The position numbers and the translations under genes are program-made. The notes beneath the pieces were generated by a model. It was given only the letters and a program-made list of their open reading frames with translations. It was not told the DNA's origin and searched no databases. From the NCBI RefSeq assembly GCF_021155775.2, contig NC_060234.1, positions 4,154,001-4,218,000 on the forward strand: DNA of 64,000 nucleotides, in the 5' to 3' direction. Positions within the stretch are counted from its first letter, which is position 1, and every line of letters starts with the position of its first letter. This DNA is from Neodiprion pinetum. Taxonomy: Eukaryota; Arthropoda; Insecta; Hymenoptera; Diprionidae. This document shows positions 47,336 to 58,239 of this stretch, one piece after another.

Positions 47336-47724
47336 TAATAACCGCGTGTAATAATTATTTGCCTATCGTTGAGGAGAAATGGCTGAGCGATCGGATGAAA
47401 TGAAATCTGCATCGCGATTTTATATTTCAAATTCGATTCTAAATTTTTTACATTTCTTCTTGCAATTGATTATATTACTCGATGGTGTTCGAAAAAGCTC
47501 TTTGCGAGCTGGCGTTTTAATTATAATCAAACTTTTTGAAATTTTTAAAATTCGTAGTCGATACAATTTTCACGTTCTCAAATTTGAGACGTATTGCAAT
47601 TAAACGAGGTGCACAGTTTTCGTTATTTTAAAAATTTAGACGTCTACGTCTGTGAAGATATCCGTCACCGCACAATCGTTTGATAAGACGCTACAAAAGC
47701 TGTTGTTTAGCAAACCTTGTCGTT

Positions 47725-47727
<3 letters not shown>

Positions 47728-47811
<84 letters not shown>
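47728..47811. repeat. (TA)n microsatellite, about 42 units
   Basis: Uninterrupted TA for about 84 bases, the longest pure dinucleotide run in the window, followed by CATACATAG. Frames reading IYIYIY on both strands are products of this repeat. Confidence 0.99.
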
Positions 47812-47815
<4 letters not shown>

Positions 47816-47819
47816 CATA

Positions 47820-48975
47820 GGTATATATGTCCAAACTCTAAATTCATGTGAAAATTTTCGGCACAGCTTCGCAGCTGTGTTTGATTTTTCCTTCGAGTAG
47901 GCACCTATATCTCACCTCGAACCTAGAGTACGAGATGAACACTCTCAAATAATACGCTTCTGCATCCTTGGAATACCACAAATGAATTTAATTTCAAGTT
48001 GGTACAGCACGACGACGTTGCATACGGTAGGTGAATATTGAATTCGCAAGTAGTGCTGCAGAAGTCGCTTCACATATATACCTATGTATATGTATATATA
48101 TATATTTATGTATATGTATATGTATATATGTATACGCGACACGTATAATTATAGGCATAAAGTATCATCGAAAAGGATTTCGAAGCTAGGAAGTCGCCCT
48201 GATACTTCTGCATCAGTATCTTGAATGTGCGTCAATATAATTATTTCACCTCCTATAATAATCACACGTATAATGTTGCTATGCGTTGCGTAACTAACGG
48301 AGATTGTCACAAAGCGGTTAAATAATTTCAACGGTACGACACAAACTCGCTATATATATACACAGGGAAATTATTATAAATTGTAAAAGAAAAAAAAAAA
48401 CACACAAAGTCATTGGTAAATTTTTCAGTCTTTGTATTTTGACCTAAATTAATCTGTAGAAACATTGCGATGTGATTAATGTATTTTTTTTTTTTCTTGT
48501 CAGGAAATAACCTCGGGCAAAGATAAGTATATAAAAAGTAAAAATAAAAAATCAGCCATCAATCCAAACCTTACCTATACATGTATATATTTTTATAAAC
48601 AAAATGTCTATTCAAATACGAAAAGGCATCGTTTGCTCGAGTTAAAAACAATACAATATCCAAACGATGCGTGAATAAATACTTGTCAGAATTGAAGAGA
48701 AAGAGAGAAAGAGATGGAAACAATTTGCAGCGTATATATAAAGTGCATCACGTGGAAGGAATAACGAGGTAAAAAATCGAAGGTCTATGCATGCTCGCTT
48801 AAAGCGAAAGACCAGAATTATGCATCATGCTGGTATGTACAAGATTATAGCAGATTGTACATACATGTATACATACATACATATATATATATATATATGC
48901 ATGCATACATGCATACACGAGGTATGTGTAACGTGCTAAACCGCGGTGGAATTTTTGTGCAAGCTATTAGCGTTT
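47820..48975. other. AT-rich stretch with more TA/TATG repeats
   Basis: No gene seen. TATATG-type repeats occur at 48072-48135 and 48855-48920. A fair minus-strand donor (TATAG|GTAAGG, about 48568-48578) lies in repetitive DNA. Confidence 0.5.
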
Positions 48976-48979
48976 AAAT

Positions 48980-49275
48980 TTCAAATCCCAGTGCCAACTG
49001 CAGCCTGCATTAAATTGTCTTCTATTAAAAGTGTCATGGCCGAACCTTCTCCCCCTTCCTCTCAATCCCCTTCCCGCCTTTCTTCTCCCCTTCCTCGCCG
49101 TCTCATCATCCCGTGTCCGATCGACACAGTCACTTACTACTCGGCCCGTTACTCGACACACACAAATGTTGCAGGCAAACGCGCGGCGGACATTCAAGCT
49201 CCAACTTTTCTCCGCTGGCTCTTAGCGAAACGACAAAGGCGAAACGCGCCGAAAAAGCTCACACCTCACCCACCA
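48980..49275. other. GC-richer, pyrimidine-rich island
   Basis: CCTTCTCCCCCTTCC-like pyrimidine stretches (49045-49110) precede mixed CpG-rich DNA. A frame from ATG at 49036 (MAEPSPPSSQSPSRLSS) is open to 49282, but proline/serine reading is expected from CT-rich DNA. Coding, 5' UTR and regulatory roles are all possible. Confidence 0.2.
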
Positions 49276-49284
49276 CCACTCTAA

Positions 49285-50640
49285 TTACTTGCCTGTCGGA
49301 CTCGAGACTTGATTGATATTACCTCGCCATTTGATCTAAATGCTTTTAAAAGATCGATGAGAATCAACTGTACGTAGATTGGGGTAGAGCTTACATGGAG
49401 TCGAAGTAAAAATTCATTATAGAACGTGTAAAATCGGTTCCAAATGGTGAAGAAAGTAATAATTCCTTAAATTTTTCACATTCTTATTTTATTCCCACGG
49501 TCTCCGTGTATCAAGCGGGAAGTTTCAAACTATATTTAAAAATAAGCTCGTTCGCTATATTTTATACTGAATTATATTTCAAGGTTATTTGTTGGCAAAA
49601 AAGCCATATCCTCGAATATTCAGTGAGATTCACTCTTCTTTTCAGTGATAAAAGAAAAAAAATGATCGTTTTACCAATCGGATGTAATCTGAAAAAAAAA
49701 AAAAATTGAAACTAAACACTAGCATTCATTAATCAGCACTGTAATGGAATAACCCACATGTCAGCACTACGTAATATCACATTCAGTGACGTATTTTTGT
49801 TTTTTTTACTTAATCTGATCACTTGTCATATTGAAATAAAAATTAATTAATGCAGCACACGTTTCTCATGGAATATCCCATTTATGATTTTTTATTTTTC
49901 ACTGAAAAGAGACGAATCTCACTGAATATTCAAGATTATGGATTTCATTGCCGACGAATCATTTTTTTTCACTATTTGGAACCAATTTATTTAACCGGCT
50001 CCATCATGAATTTTTTTTTTTTTGACCCCATATAAGGACCACCCCAATATAATATATATATATTATCGGTAAATTATTCTCGAGAAATTGGATAATTCTT
50101 TTACACGAAAGAGTTGCTAGATTCAAGTTAATCTTATCGGAATTGAGCCTTCAGACGTTGCGAAAATCTGTTAAATAAATAATAACACGCGGTGATACGA
50201 TTTTGTTCTTATCACTATCTCTTTGATTGGATTTCAACACTTGTTTGCGCAAGTTTCCAAACTGATATGCAATATAGTTTTACAAGTGAAAATATTTCTC
50301 TCGGTATCGTAAGTCGAAACATTCCGCAGACGGAAACTGTACGGAATAGAGAAATCATGTCAAGTACGTGTGTAAGACGAGAAGGGAATGAATTATCGAG
50401 GAAATCGAAAAGCAAAAATTATGTGTGTCAACTACCCGCAGTCGTTAGACTTGCAGCGGATATTTCCACCGCATTTTTCGATCACTTCTTTCTTATCAAT
50501 TAGCCTAATCCCTGAGCCTCCGTACAAGCAATAAGCTAACAGGTGAAACCACAAATCAGGGATAAGAATCGGCGATCCTTCACCCCGCGGAGTGATGAAA
50601 AGCACAAAAAGCACAGCTGCTCGATGCGCGTTTACGAATT
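49285..50640. other. AT-rich stretch, no gene seen
   Basis: Open frames are short and lack splice context. A and T runs lie at 49692-49705 and 50010-50022. Confidence 0.45.
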
Positions 50641-50649
50641 CAAAGCGGT

Positions 50650-50995
50650 TGGACTTAATCAATGCGGTTAAAAAAAATAGTGAACCTGAATATCGGCCCG
50701 CAGGTTCATGATCAACCGAGCAAAGAGCAGCTCGGGCGGGGATTTTGCTTGCCACAAACTCTCCTCCTCCAACAAGCACCAGCAGCAGCAGCATCAGCAC
50801 AGTTTGTATATAGAGCAGAGTCCCAGCTTCCGAAGCCGTCTGACCTTGACCGACAAACTCCACTGCACCGAGCGTTTGCACTCGGCACCGTCGCTCCTCC
50901 TGCTGCTGTTGCTGCCGCTGCTGCTTCTACCGCAGATGCAGAAGTGCATTAAACGCGCTGCGCTAACTCAGCGAGTTTGGTTGAGCTAAGCTTCT
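50650..50995. other. GC-rich island with CAG and CTG tracts; open in several frames
   Basis: CAGCAGCAGCAGCATCAGCAC (50778-50798) is followed about 100 bp later by a CTGCTGCTGTTGCTGCCGCTG tract (50899 onward). Two ATG-led plus frames are open: one from 50662 (Ala-rich end, 96 codons), one from 50708 (Gln then Leu tracts, 93 codons). A non-ATG minus frame of 149 codons covers them. Because three frames are open together, none can be preferred. The two tracts are complementary and could fold back in RNA. A 5' exon or promoter is plausible. Confidence 0.27.
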
Positions 50996-50999
50996 TTTC

Positions 51000-52575
51000 A
51001 CTTGCTGAAACGTCGTTCTCGCTTAATTCCACCCTGGTTTCCTGATCATTTCGGTCAATTTCTCGCACGGCTTGATGATTTCTTGTTGTTTTTTTTTTTT
51101 TTTCTCTAAAATTCGTATTAGTAAGGTTACAACTAAACGATGATTCGACGAAAATTGTGCAAGTTGCAGCATTCCATTCGGCTCAGGTTCCCTGCTGAAT
51201 GTGATGTAGTTTTCCGACCGTCGAGTGGTCAAGACAATTTCACGGTCTTTGCAGATGCGGTACGAATGGTAAAAAAAAAAAAAAAAAAAAAACAAATTCT
51301 CGGAAGAGAGGAAAGAAACGGGGATCAATGAAAACTGTTCAAGCAAAGAACGAAATGACTTTATTTCTTCACTCAAGACTTTATTTTATCATCAGAATAA
51401 TATTCATTGCAAATACAGTCGAAAATGTGTCTCATGCAGTTCTTTTCCAAAATCTTCGGAACGAGATTCTGGAATCGATTAGATCGTGTGAAAAGCAATC
51501 AATCTTTTTTTTTTTTTTGTCCACACTTATGACGTGAGTGCGTGGTTTTTTCGATGTTGATCACAGTTCGCGATGACGATTGAAAACGTTGAAATCGAAG
51601 TGACATCAAGCCTGCATCACCTATAACAAAGGTCGGCTTCAAGTCACTGTAAGATCAAGTCAGACTTTGCTGTGTTCTGAAATTTCATTCCGACGAAATC
51701 GCGGTTATGTTGATTGCGAGGACTCGAATTTATCCACGGGAAAAGTAACAGAACTTCAATGTTGTTCGTAAGTTTGACTCTAAATCACGGAAGGAGAAAT
51801 TTAATTTCCGCAGGTTAAAAATGCACCTGGAATCAAGTATCCGATCTGTTTAGAGAGTCCGTTTAAATGGTTTTATAGTAAGTTGCGGAACGCTTTGCAG
51901 CTTTCAGAGAGGTATTATTACTCTCTTCGCTTCGCGGCAAAACCATAAAATACCGACAAAATTCACACCTACATAGTACAAAGCGTCGTGCTGCATTTTA
52001 GACAGCTAGAACGACTCGAGTGTGTGGGTATAATAAAGTACAGAGTGACGCGACTCTACGTCCTTCGACTTTTTGACACCGTCGTGTAGATCTCGTTGCA
52101 CGCACGCATGCGGGGCTATAGAATTTCATGCAACTCTACGTTATGCATATACGAATACCTCACGTTTCAAATAAGTAAAATTATTCGCATCGTCAACGTG
52201 TACGAACCGTTCGTTTCCAATAAAATATAAAATAATTACTTCAATCTTTTTATGAAGTTTCGAGACTCCAAGAATCTGGGATTCAACAAGGCGACGTTAC
52301 ATTAAAAAAGAAGTCTAAAATCATGTACGTATAACGCATATTTATTTCGAATGTTCATTTCGAGTTCGTAATGTATAAAAACTCATCGTTAATTGTGGTG
52401 TGGTGATTGAATTGTTCACATCCCGGATCATTGGAAATAATTTTCCTTTATCATCATCCGCGTCGTAAGTACATTAAATATCGTTACGAACGATCAATTC
52501 GAGAAATTGACAACATCAAAATTTCATTGCTTCGAAAGAAAAAAAGAAAAAAATTACTCGAACAATACCCAATTG
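51000..52575. other. AT-rich stretch, no gene seen
   Basis: Poly-T at 51089-51103 and poly-A at 51270-51291. A donor-like CGTC|GTAAGT at 52467 has no ATG-led frame behind it. TTTGCAGCTTTCAG at 51893-51907 is acceptor-like but lacks a donor partner. Confidence 0.45.
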
Positions 52576-52582
52576 AGTGATT

Positions 52583-52592
52583 TAATAATAAT

Positions 52593-52636
<44 letters not shown>
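52583..52636. repeat. (AAC)n microsatellite
   Basis: About fourteen to fifteen CAA/AAC units, flanked by AAT units on both sides. Threonine and valine runs in predicted frames derive from it. Confidence 0.97.
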
Positions 52637-52810
52637 AAATAATAATCGTGGGAAATTTGCTTTCCGGAAAAAATGCAGGCGGGTACAGTGAGAAGTGGTA
52701 AGGTATAGGAAAAAAACCAAAAAAAAACGTTGCGGAGTTAGAGGGAAGGGGAAATAAAGATATGTACACACACTGCGAAGAAAAACGAGGCAAAATTTCA
52801 AGGCAGAAGG

Positions 52811-52834
52811 TAGGTAGGTAGGTAGGTAGGTAGT
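52811..52834. repeat. (GGTA)n microsatellite
   Basis: Six GTAG/GGTA units in tandem. Confidence 0.95.
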
Positions 52835-52859
52835 CAGAGGTGTTCGTCGTTGTTCGAAA

Positions 52860-52945
52860 AGGCGGGGGAGTGGGGTTGGCGGTAGGGGGATGGGCAAGGG
52901 GTGGGGGAGAGGGGGGGGGGGGGGGGGGGGGAGGGAAGAGAGCGG
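52860..52945 (+). repeat. G-rich tract with strong quadruplex potential
   Basis: GGCGGGGG, GGGG, GGGGG, GGG, GGGG and GGGGG runs lead into an uninterrupted G run of about 23 (52911-52931 region). Many sets of four G runs with short loops are available on the plus strand. A (CA)n run follows at 53005-53027. Confidence 0.9.
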
Positions 52946-53159
52946 GTACATTGCACTTATCGGTCGCGTCTCCTCATCTGGCTCTCCGCTGGTATACCTA
53001 CCTACACACACACACACACACACACAATAGGTAAGATGTACCGTCGCGCGAGGCGCCTACTTTTGCGATGTTCTGTACCTACCGTACGTTCCGCGGTTTG
53101 AAAATTTCTGCAATTGCACCAAGTGCATATGTATGTAGAAGAGAAGGCAGGCAAGTAGT

Positions 53160-53785
53160 AAGAGAGGCGGCCGGCTAGCTGAAACGGGAGGGGGGTGGAG
53201 AGGGACAGAAGGATCAGAAGGAGAGAAAGAGAGAGAGAGAGAGAGAGCCTCTTGACGCACACACCGCCAGTGGACGCCGCCACTCTTCCATCGGCGTTAG
53301 TCCGTCCACGAACGGCTTACACTACTACTTTGCGCAGCGCTGAGGCTTGGCTTGCCTCGTTGAGCCGCAGCGCTGCGCTGCGCTGCGCTGTGCTGGCTGC
53401 TGGAGCTGCGCACGCACACACACACGTGCCCACCCGGTGAAAACGTACACGTGCAGCGCGGAGGGGCGGAAGCGCAGCGCGGCGGGGAGGGAAATAAGGG
53501 GCGTCTAGGGTGGGGCGAGGGGGAGGGGGGGGGGGGGGGGAGAGGAAGGTCTGTCGCAGCGATCATGCCTGCCCGGTTGCATCGCCGGGTGGCGCGGTGG
53601 TGGCGCGGTGCAACGACGATAGTGGGGTTGCAGGTTTGCGAGTGTGCCGCGCCGGTGGCGCGCTATCCAACTCGTGGTGAGAGATGCAGTTACGCTAGCG
53701 CAACGCGGCCGGTCGCAACTGACAACACTCGCCAGCTCTTGTCGCGGTGCACGCCGCCGCCCGCGCCTCTTCGACAACCGTGAAT
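53160..53785. promoter_or_regulatory. Large CpG island, strong promoter candidate
   Basis: This is the most CpG-dense block in the window. It includes a GA tract (53222-53248), a GCTGC/GCGCTGCGCT repeat (53368-53392), CACACA, and a G run at 53521-53540. An ATG at 53565 begins MPARLHRRVARWWRG. Further on, CAACTCGTG|GTGAGA (GT at 53674) is a reasonable plus-strand donor; CAG|GTTTGC (53633) is weaker. The abrupt change to TA-repeat DNA at 53800 suits a promoter/first-exon block followed by intron. Direction is not proven. Confidence 0.38.
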
Positions 53786-53799
53786 TTATTACACGCGCA

Positions 53800-54110
53800 C
53801 ACATATATATGTATATATATACATATATATATATATATATTTATACACGCTGGTATATACCGTCTATATATATCTGTACATACATATACCTATGTATGTA
53901 TACATGTATATATGTACACCGACCTACGCGAGTAAATATATTATGTGCGTGTGTATACGTATATAAATATTTTTACGCGACGCAAACAAATACGCAGACA
54001 TATACATATATATATATATATAGTGCATATAGTGCATGTATATATATATATATATGTTTATATGTATGTATATGTATATATGTATGCGTAAAGTTTAATA
54101 AACGAGTATA
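53800..54110. repeat. TA / TATG / CATA microsatellite field
   Basis: Several TA runs (53801-53841, 54005-54022, 54037-54055) are separated by ACATACAT and TGTATGTA steps. Frames rich in Y, I, C and V here are repeat products. Confidence 0.93.
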
Positions 54111-55715
54111 TTAATAATAAAAATTATTAAACATACAAGAACATACGATAATATCAACGTGTATGTGTATATGCATGTTAACTTGGCAGATGAGAAGGTA
54201 GAGAAGAAAAATAAAAAATTACCGTACACGGATTGCAATTTTCAATGTTGATAAAAATAAAAATGAACAACGAACAAGGAAGCGGATAAAAACAAAAATT
54301 AATGCAAGAAATAAGCTTTTCTTTTCTCACTTTCGTTCTGTAATACTTCAAGCACGGTATTTGTACTGCGGGGAAAAGTATACGAATATGTAAAACGACT
54401 TGATAAAAGGAAGGAAAGAAAGAGATAATAAAATAAAAACTCCCGAGGGAGAGATTGAATCGACGCTGATAAAAAAAAAAAACCAAAAAAAAAAAAAAAA
54501 ACTACAAACAATCGTATTCGTTGCACAAGTTTTATAAGTGACGTTGTTAAAACACACGTACATCATATATACAACAGAGTAATCGGGGAAGAACGAGGGA
54601 GAGAAAGAGAGAGAGAGAGAGTGATCAGTCGTCGATGTAGGCAGTTCATACCTGGAAAAAGTTGTAACAAGTAAAAAAAGAGAAACGACAAAACAAAAAT
54701 TTGAAAACAAAAAAAAAAAACAAAAAAAAAACCCGAAACCAAATGAAATTGTTAAGAAAAGACCCGAAGAAATTCCGCTGAAAAGAAGATGTAACATATT
54801 TAAAACGACGTTGAAATGAAAGTTTGCGTAAAATAAAGAAAGAAAAAAAAAAAAAGGAAAAAATTGAGGTGTCGGTAGTTTTGTTTGTTTGTTTGTTTGT
54901 TTTATTTATTTATTTTTTTTTTTGCCATCCCGTGGGGCGGAAACCGGAATCATTTCTTATATACTCTGGTAGGGGGTGCAAGGCGTTATATACTTCGGGG
55001 GTTGCGTGCGCGTCGGGGGTTTTGAAGTACTCTATCAGTTCTTACCGTTCGTTCGGGTTCTGTTAGATACGGAACAGTGTTTTTTACTTCCTGAGTATTA
55101 AAGTGAATTGCATACGAATACATACGTCTGACGAATATGTTTATACGTACATGCATATACGTATATAAAACGTAAGCGATTAGTTTGTTACATCGAAATT
55201 TAGTGAGTTGAAATATTTGCGTAGATTCTGTGACGAGCGGAAAAATCATCCGGACAAGTGTAATTCGTAAATAATAAAACATGTTCGTGATCAGTTTCTT
55301 CAAGATGATTGATTAAAAGTTCCTCCTACAAGCAGCGCTGGAATCTCGAGATCGATCTACATTTTTGGCGGACAAACAGTGAGTAGTGAAAAAATATCTT
55401 ATCGCGCATCGTCGATTAGCCGTAAAAATTGCCGTTCCGCACGTTTTCAGTATAAGTAATATGAAAAAAAAATAGAATAAAAAAAAAAAAAAAAAAACCC
55501 ACGCGACGGCCTCAAGTTCTTTCCGATCCGTGGATAATTTTTTACCAAAATCTGAGATCCGATGTACGTATGTTTAGTAAAAATCCACTCGACGCGTCGA
55601 ATTTTCAGCGGATCTGCAAGCTCGCGCGTCGGCTGGATCAAGCGTCGAAAATTCACTTTTGCGTTGGCGCCTCGAGAGCATATAAAGTGACATTACAGAG
55701 CTGTAGTGCGATGCA
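54111..55715. other. AT-rich stretch with A runs and TTTG repeat
   Basis: No gene seen. (TTTG)n lies at 54879-54901 and GA at 54599-54621; A runs at 54471-54501, 54711-54731 and 55478-55497 produce F- and L-rich minus-strand frames. On the minus strand GAACG|GTAAGA (about 55042) is a good donor with no ATG-led frame behind it. Confidence 0.45.
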
Positions 55716-55719
55716 TCAT

Positions 55720-56310
55720 CATCGCGAGCACCAAAATGGCCGAAATAGCCGACACGCGTGGCGTGTTTTTCACGAAATGGTAGCCGAGGGATAGCAGATA
55801 CGAATAATTGTTAATGTCGTTAAGTACGGTTTCTCAGCTGCTCCATTCTCGTACTCGTTGTCTCTTCACCGATCCCTTATCAATGTTTTGTCTACGTTGC
55901 AGCTCGTTGTGCCACCTCCCTCACTTTAAAATCTTGTTGTCAGTGAATTCTGTACAATTCTATTCGCGCAAAGTCAGGATCATTGCGGTTCGCCAAAACT
56001 ACGACGCTCATCCGTCTTCAAAGACCTCTGAAAACGCGAAAAATTTCAACCTGTCTTAATCGGCTGATTCACTTGCGCTTTTTTGAAAATCCAATTTTAC
56101 CGCCAATTGTGTAAGGGACGAACTTCGCGGGGTTTTTACCCAAGTTTTGAATGCCACGTGGGGGTCGCGCGTTACTGTGACGTCACGACCCTGCGCTCTG
56201 CGGAAACAGGTCGCCATCGTCGCGTCGTGCCTGTAAACATCATCGAATTCCAAAAATTTAAGCGAAGGGCCTTCGAATTCTGTGCTCGCTTTTAGTGCCC
56301 GTTCAACATC
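55720..56310. promoter_or_regulatory. CpG-rich island with E-box and perfect CRE
   Basis: ATGCCACGTGGGG (E-box CACGTG, about 56155) is followed by TGTGACGTCACG (perfect CRE, 56176-56187) and CGCCATCGTCG. CAAAATGGCCGAAATAG (Pho/YY1-like) lies at 55733. On the minus strand ACGATGGCGACC gives a start in good context (about 56216) reading MATCFRRAQGRDVTVTRDPH to a stop at 56056. That 53-codon frame has only weak splice signals. Promoter or enhancer is the preferred call. Confidence 0.35.
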
Positions 56311-56796
56311 GCGAAAACCTTCTCAAAATTTTCGATACTCGTACAAATATTCACGCTTCACAAGTTCAAGGATATTTCGTTTGCAGCTCTGCAGTTTGTA
56401 CCGTGAAGTTCACTGAGATTTTAGTAACCGGGAAATGAGTTTCCCTTTTTTTGTTCTCATTTGAAAGCTGAATAACCGATCGGATAAACTGACTTCTATC
56501 GATGAACCGAGCCGAGATTTCGTCACAAAGAGTACTTCCGAATTTTTCTCATACTTTCTTTGTTCTCTTTTGCCTTGAGGAAACTTTGTGCGAGAGTCAC
56601 GTATCAAGTTTTCTGTTCTCGTTCGCTTCTCCATCGTCATTTCAGTAAAAATTCTCAAATAAAAATAGCCAAGATGACAGTTGAAAGAGCACAAAATTTT
56701 CTACGGTAAAGAGAGCAACCTGAAGTCGTGTCTGAAAATAGGTTTCAACTTATTTTTCAACTGCTTCGAAACTTTCGGTGACAAAAATACCTCAAA

Positions 56797-57083
56797 TTAA
56801 CCCTAGAACGGTAATGTTAATTTTTTTTTTTATCTGTTCCGGAAAGGGGGGGGGGGGGTGAAAAAACGCCCCAATCTTGTGAATTCCATATCTCGGGTAC
56901 ATCGTATCGTTGAGAGTTCTGTAGGGTCTCGTTCTTTTCTTTTTTTAACAGAGAATCACGTGGGCTAAAAAATATTTTCCACGAATTCCAAAAAAAGTGG
57001 ACAACAATCAGTAGGCGAAATATAAAAACATGAGATGTTCTCTTGCGGCGGGAAATTTACATTCGCCTGGTGTGTTTTAGGGT

Positions 57084-57086
<3 letters not shown>
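56797..57086. mobile_element. piggyBac-type MITE with TTAA target site (family E)
   Basis: The element starts TTAA-CCCTAGAACG and ends TGTTTTAGGG-TTAA, so the tips are inverted (CCCTAGAAC and CCCTAAAAC) and TTAA is present at both ends. The four-base TTAA target and CCC...GGG tips are hallmarks of the piggyBac superfamily. At 290 bp it cannot encode a transposase. Inside are T runs and a G12 run (about 56846-56858). A further TAGGGTTAA at 57219-57227 is an alternative right end. Confidence 0.65.

Positions 57087-57089
<3 letters not shown>

Positions 57090-57111
<22 letters not shown>
57090..57111. repeat. Poly-T tract
   Basis: About 25 T bases directly outside the right end of the piggyBac-type element. 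Confidence 0.95.
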
Positions 57112-57115
<4 letters not shown>

Positions 57116-57843
57116 GCAAATTACGAATTAACAACGCGGTGATAACGAGAAGAGCGAATTCGCGAATGATGGTGATGGTCGTCGGTTACTTTCACGGTGC
57201 ATGGAGTTGATTCTACACTAGGGTTAAAAGAATTTGAATAGATCGCGGAACCACTGTGCAACAGCGAAGGAAGGCTGTGAACGAAGAGAGGAAAGAAGAG
57301 AGTTCGAGGTGCAGCCACCGCATGCATTATACGTGGACATGTCAGGCGCGTGTATCGAGATGGTTGCGTTACATGGGAAGAGTCGGCGAAGAGTCGTCTA
57401 GTGCTGATCTGAATCGGGGTCAAACCGAATTTTCTACTTTAACCTACTGGATATACGGCGTGAATTTAGCTTTCTAAAACCTCCATCCATATTAGAATTT
57501 AAACAGCGCTAACCGGCGCTCCGCACGGAAACAGACGCCTGATTCGAGCGTCTTGTCATTTACCGAAGAAGTCAGTCTTAGTCCTCGCCGAATGCTGTAG
57601 TTCCAACGTGGGGAAGCAAAAGTATCGAAGATAATAACGAGGATCAGTTTTTGCGTCAACTTTCGGATCATGACAGACCGTCCAAAGCCACCGAACGTTT
57701 TTTGATTATCCGACAATCGGTTCGTGACAAAGTTCCGAATCATCAAAGCTCAGACGAACCATTAAATCGAATGTCGAAATTCCAAACGGCCAAGACTTGG
57801 AACTTTAACAACCTTCCTGTATACCCCGATGTGTTTACTGCAC

Positions 57844-58236
57844 GTGTGAAGCTTATGGCAACATTCATGAAGTATCGACCATTCGGAATTTGGACGTTCG
57901 ATGTGACGGTCTGAGCCTGAGCTTCAATATTCGGAACTTTGACCTGCACCGAAGCCAAGAATCACCCAAAAGTGTCATTTTCTCGATGACCACGATAAGG
58001 ACGCCTGTCTTTCTAAGCATTCTGCTCGATCCGACTCGCGAAATCTTTATCCGAATATGGCCATGTGTGAAGCTTGTGGTAACATTCACGAAGTCTTGAC
58101 GATTCGGAACTTAGACCTGCACCGAAGCCAAGAATCACCCAAAAGTGTCATTTTCTCGATGACCACGATAAGGACGGCTGTCTTTCCGAGCATTCTGCTC
58201 GACCCGACTCGCGTACACACCGAAGTCTTCATCCGC
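57844..58236. repeat. Tandem duplication, 221-bp period, about 95% identical core
   Basis: GTGTGAAGCTT occurs at 57844-region and again at 58065. The segment from CGGAACTT to CCGACTCGCG (about 107 bp) is present in both units with five differences. The first unit carries about 50 extra bases after ATTCGGAATTT, bounded by a second ATTCGGAACTT, as if by slippage between those words. Both plus and minus frames stay open through the core, but the differences do not favour synonymous sites, so coding is not supported. Confidence 0.8.
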
Positions 58237-58239
58237 ACG

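Noticed and set aside
47636..47900. IYIYIY-type frames on both strands
   Set aside because: They are translations of the (TA)n microsatellite.
52484..53023. Longest open frame in the window (179 codons, minus strand)
   Set aside because: Its reading is almost entirely P, L, S and V runs from GGGG, AAC and GTAG repeats on the opposite strand, which is low complexity and not a gene.
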